Assembly: GCF_035917235.1 (NCBI RefSeq)
Contig: NZ_CP108423.1
Coordinates: 2,917,001-2,981,000, forward strand
Length of the DNA: 64,000 nt
Source: Streptomyces sp. NBC_01294
Lineage (GTDB): Bacteria > Actinomycetota > Actinomycetes > Streptomycetales > Streptomycetaceae
Reading direction: 5' to 3'
The notes beneath the pieces were generated by a model, which had not been told where the DNA came from, did not search any database, and was given only the letters and a program-made list of their open reading frames with translations. Both the position numbers and the translations under genes were made by a program. Of the stretch, positions 60,479-64,000 are shown piece by piece. Positions within the stretch are counted from its first letter, which is position 1, and the number at the start of each line of letters is the position of its first letter.

Positions 60479-60516
60479 GAGAACGCACATTCTCAACATA
60501 GAGAACGTGCGTTCTC
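60479..60516. promoter_or_regulatory. Twin TetR operators
   Basis: GAGAACGCACATTCTC (60479-60494) and GAGAACGTGCGTTCTC (60501-60516): two 16-bp palindromes (the second perfect in its six-base arms), 22 bases apart, on the same face of the helix. In the spacer between the DUF1348 gene and the TetR gene. GGAGAAC direct repeats lie just to the left. Confidence 0.75.
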
Positions 60517-60548
60517 CATGCAAGGGGAATCTGGACTACGCTGCCCAC

Positions 60549-61085
60549 ATGGACGACGAAGAGGCCCGCACCCGACTTCTGGACACGGCGGAGGCACTGT
60601 TCTACGCGGACGGCATCCAGGCCGTCGGCATGGACCGCATCCGTGCCGAGTCCGGGGTCCCCCTCAAGCGCCTCTACCGGGTCTTCCCGGCGAAGGAATC
60701 CCTGGTCACGGCCTACCTGCAACGCCGCGACCAGCGCTGGACAGCCGACCTCCGCGCGGCGGCGACGGGAGCCCCGGACCCGGTCCTCGCCGTCTTCGAC
60801 TGGCTGGCGGACTGGTTCTCCGAGCCGGACTTCCGGGGCTGCGCATTCCTGAACGCGTACGGGGAACTGGGCGCGGGCGGCCCGGCGGGGGTCCTGGACG
60901 TCGTACGCCGCCACAAGGCGGAGCTGCGGTCCCTCCTGGCCGAGCTGGCCGGCCAGGACCGCGAGGACCTGGCGGACCAGCTGCTGATCCTGGTCGAGGG
61001 CGCGACGGTGGTGGCGGCCCTGGACCCGGGCCCGGAGCCGGCGCGGCGGGCACGCGCGGTCGCGGAACGGCTCGTGTCCAGCTGA
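60549..61085 (+). CDS. TetR family regulator
   Basis: 178 residues from ATG 60549, which has no RBS but TACGCT seven bases upstream (leaderless). HTH: TRLLDTAEALFYADGIQAVG, MDRIRAESGVPLKRLYRVFP. Ligand domain with CAFLNAYGELGAGGP (a Cys at 85). Divergent from the DUF1348 gene and expected to control it through the twin operators. An upstream in-frame ATG at 60477 would put the operators inside the gene and is unlikely. Confidence 0.92.
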   Translation: MDDEEARTRLLDTAEALFYADGIQAVGMDRIRAESGVPLKRLYRVFPAKESLVTAYLQRRDQRWTADLRAAATGAPDPVLAVFDWLADWFSEPDFRGCAFLNAYGELGAGGPAGVLDVVRRHKAELRSLLAELAGQDREDLADQLLILVEGATVVAALDPGPEPARRARAVAERLVSS

Positions 61086-61123
61086 GGCGGGGCGACTATT
61101 CCATCCCGAATTCCGTTCACCCA

Positions 61124-61371
61124 AGAGGTTGTCTCACGTGGCAAGTTTCGCGAGCTTCTTGTCGTTCGTATCGGACGGTGAGGCGGCGGTAGCCGAAGAG
61201 CCAGGCGATCGACCGTTCGATCTTCCAGCGGGGCCGACCGAGGCGTTCGCCGGACTCGACGCCGCACCGCGCGATGCGCGACCTTGCCGCGATCGACCGG
61301 GTTCGGCCCGGTCGATCCCCCTTTTGGCGCGAACGGAGGCCGCGTCGACGATCGCCGAGGAGACAACCTCT
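61124..61371 (-). mobile_element. MITE-like deletion derivative of an IS5-type element
   Basis: Bounded by perfect 12-bp inverted repeats AGAGGTTGTCTC (61124-61135) and GAGACAACCTCT (61360-61371). The interior, on the minus strand, holds scraps of an IS5-family transposase in shifted frames: SSAIVDAASVRAKRG, TGPNPVDRGK, GVESGERLGRPRWKIERSIA with WLFGYRRLTVRYERQ, and KKLAKLAT. At least two internal deletions are evident. The right repeat overlaps the stop codon of the DinB gene. No intact transposase. Confidence 0.8.
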
Positions 61372-61954
61372 AAGCCTTGATTGGTGCGGCCGACCTGGCG
61401 GCCTGCTCGATCTTCGCGCAGTAGGCTGCACGGGCTTCCTCGTCGATCTGCTTCTCGTGTTCGGCGCGCAACCCGGTCCGGCCGTCGAGGCCCTCGCGCA
61501 AGATATCGGCGTGCCCGGCATGCCGGATGGACTCGCCGAGGACATGGACCATGACGGCGAACAGGTTCGTGTTGGGATAAGGCTCCGGCCACCACGGCAC
61601 GTGGCCGGGGGCGTCGAGGGGAAGCTCGTCGATCGTCGCGTCCGAGTGTTCCCACGTGCGCCGGTAGAACCCGATGATCTGATCGCGGGTCTCGTCCTCG
61701 GTCGCCCACAGATCGCTGCCGTTGGAGTCCTGCCACCGGGGCAGCGGTTCCGGGGAAGGGCGGTCGAAGACCTCGCCGAAGTACCTGGCCTCGACGCTGG
61801 CCACGTGTTTGACCAGGCCGAGGAGGTTGGTCCCGGTCGCTGTCAAAGGCCGGCGGGCGTCGTATTCGGACAAGCCGTCGAGTTTCCAGAGCAGCGCCTT
61901 GCGGTCCCGCCGCAGTCTCCCGTGCAGGTTGTCTTTCGCGAATTCATCGATCAT
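61370..61954 (-). CDS. DinB/DUF664 family protein
   Basis: 194 residues from ATG 61954 (ATG 61972 possible). HGRLRRDRKALLWKLDGLSE, GLVKHVASVEARYFGEVF (a His metal ligand) and VHVLGESIRHAGHADILRE (two His) give the four-helix DinB-like metal-binding site. The stop TAG is formed at the edge of the inserted IS-derived element, so the last residues may differ from the ancestral gene. Thiol-transferase-like family; role unknown. Confidence 0.85.
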   Translation of the reverse strand: MIDEFAKDNLHGRLRRDRKALLWKLDGLSEYDARRPLTATGTNLLGLVKHVASVEARYFGEVFDRPSPEPLPRWQDSNGSDLWATEDETRDQIIGFYRRTWEHSDATIDELPLDAPGHVPWWPEPYPNTNLFAVMVHVLGESIRHAGHADILREGLDGRTGLRAEHEKQIDEEARAAYCAKIEQAARSAAPIKA

Positions 61955-62040
61955 GCGGCATGAGCCTGCCATGGGCTGCTCGTGGTCTCAAGATCCCGTA
62001 GCAGCTACTCGCCGGACGGGGACGCGAATTGGATTCCACC

Positions 62041-62151
62041 ATGGATTCTGTGCACCGTATCGATGTCGACGATCCTGATGTGGACATGGACATGGACATG
62101 GACATGGCTCAGCGTCTGCTCTACCGCGACGAGTTGTTCGCGGGGGGAGGC
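62041..62151 (+). pseudogene. N-terminal remnant of a YwqK-type antitoxin-like gene
   Basis: ATG 62041 opens MDSVHRIDVDDPDVDMDMDM then AQRLLYRDELFAGGG. From memory, VDDPDVDMDxAQRLLYRxELFTGEV is the start of the toxin-antitoxin YwqK family antitoxin in Streptomyces, which continues with MORN-like repeats; here the similarity stops at about residue 36. A (GACATG)4 expansion lies within it. Truncated; identification is tentative. Confidence 0.45.
62083..62106. repeat. (GACATG)4 hexanucleotide repeat
   Basis: Four perfect copies of GACATG, encoding DMDMDMDM in the YwqK-like remnant. Confidence 0.9.
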
Positions 62152-62232
62152 CGTCGAGCGAATCGGCCGTTCACGGTCGGCATGGACGGCCGCCGGACGT
62201 GCCCATGCGCCTCGCCGACGGCCCCTTTCCTC

Positions 62233-62297
62233 ACGGTTCCCGTACCCGCGCCCGCAGGCACGCCCCGTTCACGCCGTGGCGCTGGTACGGGAACCGT
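62233..62297 (-). terminator. Terminator-like hairpin
   Basis: Perfect 14-bp inverted repeat ACGGTTCCCGTACC/GGTACGGGAACCGT with a 37-base loop, one base past the stop of the gene at 62299. No T run. Confidence 0.6.
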
Positions 62298-62298
62298 T

Positions 62299-63057
62299 CT
62301 AGCGCTTGGCGGCGGCGATGGCCGCCGTGATGAGGGCGGCCGCCTCCATCTCGTCCAGCCACACCAGCCCGAGCTCCGCGGCCTTCTCCGGGGACGCGGG
62401 CAGTGCGCCGGTCGGCTCCCAGAGCAGGCTGTCCCGGCCGAAGGCCTCGTCGTGCGTCGCGGTGCGCACCACACGCCGCCGCAACAGGGGACCCTGCCGG
62501 TCGGCCGCGGTGTAGTAGGTGATGCGCCCCTCGGCGTCCACGGCGTCGAGGACCACATGATCGAGGGAGGTCAGCATCGGACCGCCGGCGTGGCCCTGCA
62601 GAGTTCCGGGGCGCATCTGCACACCGTTCAGGTCGAGGAGACCGGCATTGTCCTGGAGGAACGCGCCGCCCCGCTCGTAGAAGAGCAGGAGCGGCTCGTA
62701 GAGGTCGGGCAGGTCCGGAAGCTCTTCCGGATGCCGCGTCCGGTAGTCCGCCAGCCGCACCGCACCCGTGCAGGTCCGCTTGACGGCGTTGATGGCGACG
62801 GTCTCACCCAGGAATTCCTGGAGCTGTGCGGCGACTTCCGCGTTGAGCGAGAAATCAGGGTCCACGTACTCGACGACATCGAAGAACGGCCACATGGTCT
62901 CGGCCGAGCAGGCCTGCGCCCACAGCCCCGCCCGCCGGAGATACTCGCGCATCAGCAGGCGACGAGACATGACGTGCGCGAACACGTCGTCCCAGTCCCC
63001 GTCCCATTCGACTGCCCGAAGGCGCTCCAGCACGAGTGACGCCGCCCGGTCGTTCAC
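62299..63057 (-). CDS. Putative immunity protein (unrecognised family)
   Basis: 252 residues from GTG 63057, which overlaps the TGA of the upstream toxin-like gene (GTGA), with AAGGGG upstream. The N-terminal part is helical (LVLERLRAVEWDGDWDDVFA), the rest beta-rich with VVEYVDPDFSLNAEVAAQL, ADYRTRHPEELPDLPDLYEP and GVQMRPGTLQGHAGG. Direct coupling downstream of a toxin-like C-terminus is the usual place of an immunity gene. No known Imm family recognised. Confidence 0.55.
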   Translation of the reverse strand: MNDRAASLVLERLRAVEWDGDWDDVFAHVMSRRLLMREYLRRAGLWAQACSAETMWPFFDVVEYVDPDFSLNAEVAAQLQEFLGETVAINAVKRTCTGAVRLADYRTRHPEELPDLPDLYEPLLLFYERGGAFLQDNAGLLDLNGVQMRPGTLQGHAGGPMLTSLDHVVLDAVDAEGRITYYTAADRQGPLLRRRVVRTATHDEAFGRDSLLWEPTGALPASPEKAAELGLVWLDEMEAAALITAAIAAAKR

Positions 63058-64000
63058 TTCACGATCCCCTTCGATCGCAGCTCCTGGAGGAGAGCCGCCG
63101 TTACTTCGCCGATGTTCGCAAGACCGGGTGCCAGTTCGATATTCGGAAGGTCGAGTCCCAGCCCAGGCCACTGGGAGAACCGGCCGTTGTTCTCCTTCAG
63201 TGCGAGCTCGTGCGCACCGGCGTCATGGTAGCTTCCCGGCCATTCGTGATAGAACCCGGCGTCTCCGCCTCCGTTGTCGTAGCGACCCCAGAGGTGCTCC
63301 GCATCACGTACGTAGGGAATTCCCGCCTCGATGAAGTGGCTTTCCGTGAACTCATGCCCGATGTAGCGCTCGAACAGCGTCTCTTCGGCTCGGGTCAGAG
63401 TGCCCTCACTGGCACCCCTCCAGAGGTCGGCTATGTCGCTTCGCGGCGTGAAGTACGCCAGTCGCGGGGCTCCCGGAGCCTGGGTCACCACGTGCTCGGT
63501 GAGGAAGAAATGGGTGCGGACCCGGTCCAGGACCTGCGTACTGATCCCGGTGTTATCCGAAATGCTCCGGATATCGAGGGATTCCGGGTTGGCGCGGACT
63601 TGGTCGTAGTACCGTGCCGCCGCCTGGTGTTCGGGCGTGGGCTCCTCGACGTAGCGAGCACCGTCCGGCCGAGGCTCGGACGCGCCGGAGAGCACGGGGT
63701 GCTCGCCCGATCCAGCCGAGGCTCCGGGACCGTCTCCGTGACCGGTTCCGCCGCTGTCGCCGCGCCCGCCGCCCGACGGGGTGTCCGTGTGGCCGCCGCC
63801 CGACGGAGTGTCCGTGTGGCCGCCGCCGGAGGGGCCGTCCGTGTGGCCACCCGCACCGGGGCCGTCGCCGTGACCGGTACCGGTACCGGTACCACCAGGG
63901 CCGTCCGTGCGGCCGCCGCCGGCCGGGGGCTCGTGGCTCGCAGAAGGGCCGTTGCCGTGGTCGTACGCGTTGCCGCCCGGCGTGTGGTCGCCGGCGCGGC
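63054..64000 (-). CDS. Polymorphic-toxin-like protein, 3' part (5' end beyond window)
   Basis: The frame is open from the window edge to TGA 63054, so only the last 315 residues are visible. Residues before about 105 are a Gly/His/Thr/Asp/Pro repeat region (GGHTDTPSG, 27-bp DNA units). After that comes a folded C-terminal domain: ISDNTGISTQVLDRVRTHFF, EHVVTQ, PRSDIADLWRGASEGTLTRA and LFERYIGHEFTESHFIEAG, with a metal-site-like HEFTESH. That resembles toxin domains at the ends of large secreted proteins in Streptomyces. The immunity-like gene overlaps it by four bases. Confidence 0.5.
   Translation of the reverse strand, partial: RAGDHTPGGNAYDHGNGPSASHEPPAGGGRTDGPGGTGTGTGHGDGPGAGGHTDGPSGGGHTDTPSGGGHTDTPSGGGRGDSGGTGHGDGPGASAGSGEHPVLSGASEPRPDGARYVEEPTPEHQAAARYYDQVRANPESLDIRSISDNTGISTQVLDRVRTHFFLTEHVVTQAPGAPRLAYFTPRSDIADLWRGASEGTLTRAEETLFERYIGHEFTESHFIEAGIPYVRDAEHLWGRYDNGGGDAGFYHEWPGSYHDAGAHELALKENNGRFSQWPGLGLDLPNIELAPGLANIGEVTAALLQELRSKGIVK
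63769..63850. repeat. 27-bp coding repeat in the toxin-like gene
   Basis: Three units with the core GTCCGTGTGGCCGCCGCC, spaced 27 bases apart, so each encodes nine residues (GGHTDTPSG). In frame with the gene. An ACCGGT triplet repeat follows at 63873-63892. Confidence 0.8.

Noticed and set aside
62152..63039. Continuation of the plus-strand frame after the YwqK-like remnant
   Set aside because: It runs antisense to the immunity-like gene and has no protein-like motifs.

Overview
The window is about 72% G+C with dense, GC3-biased genes, GTG/TTG starts, leaderless-looking starts, a WhiB-type regulator, actinobacterial SpoIIE phosphatases and polyphosphate glucokinase. This is a Streptomyces chromosome segment. 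The middle matches, in content and order as I recall it, a conserved Streptomyces core block (ppgK, ispH, xseAB, glpX, fumB, fumC, PBP, oxyR-ahpCD); the two ends look more accessory. No tRNA, rRNA or CRISPR array was seen.

Left part (1-7.6 kb): two tandem secreted/anchored esterases (the first cut by the window edge), a MarR regulator divergent from a secreted SMP-30-like beta-propeller, a PadR regulator overlapping a HAAS-like membrane protein, then a run of small hypothetical and damaged genes, including a junction at about 7257 where two truncated genes (an unrecognised C-terminus and a RelE-like toxin) abut.

Core block (7.6-30.8 kb): ychF, a DUF6542 membrane protein, ppgK, ispH, an APC permease, xseA-xseB, a RutE-like nitroreductase, a DUF4245 protein, glpX, a WhiB-family protein, a DUF1707 protein, class I fumarase, secreted hypotheticals, a glycerophosphodiesterase, an SGNH hydrolase with a ricin-type lectin domain, class II fumarase, DUF402, a GAF-SpoIIE-HATPase phosphatase, and a catalase gene split by a short palindromic repeat.

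Middle (30.8-48 kb): a class A penicillin-binding protein; an SPFH protein overlapping a ribbon-helix-helix protein; a PadR-ABC-FtsX operon; divergent oxyR and ahpC-ahpD with an OxyR-like tetra half-site; a tandem array of three paralogous membrane-anchored proteins plus a fourth remnant; an AI-2E family transporter; a cell-wall lytic enzyme with a structured leader; PIN-PhoH; and an isoprenyl transferase. Peroxide defence (catalase, OxyR, AhpCD) and cell-envelope work (PBP, lytic enzyme, UppS, SPFH, polysaccharide deacetylase) are recurrent themes.

Right part (48-64 kb): an aldo-keto reductase, a prepilin peptidase and DUF192 protein separated by four copies of a Streptomyces interspersed repeat, a SMI1/KNR4 protein, an orphan solute-binding lipoprotein, a serine hydrolase, a polysaccharide deacetylase, a DHA2 efflux pump divergent from a TetR regulator with a striking duplicated operator, an NTF2-like protein divergent from another TetR regulator with two tandem operators, an IS-derived MITE-like element, a DinB-like protein, a YwqK-type remnant, and at the edge a repeat-rich polymorphic-toxin-like gene overlapping a probable immunity gene.
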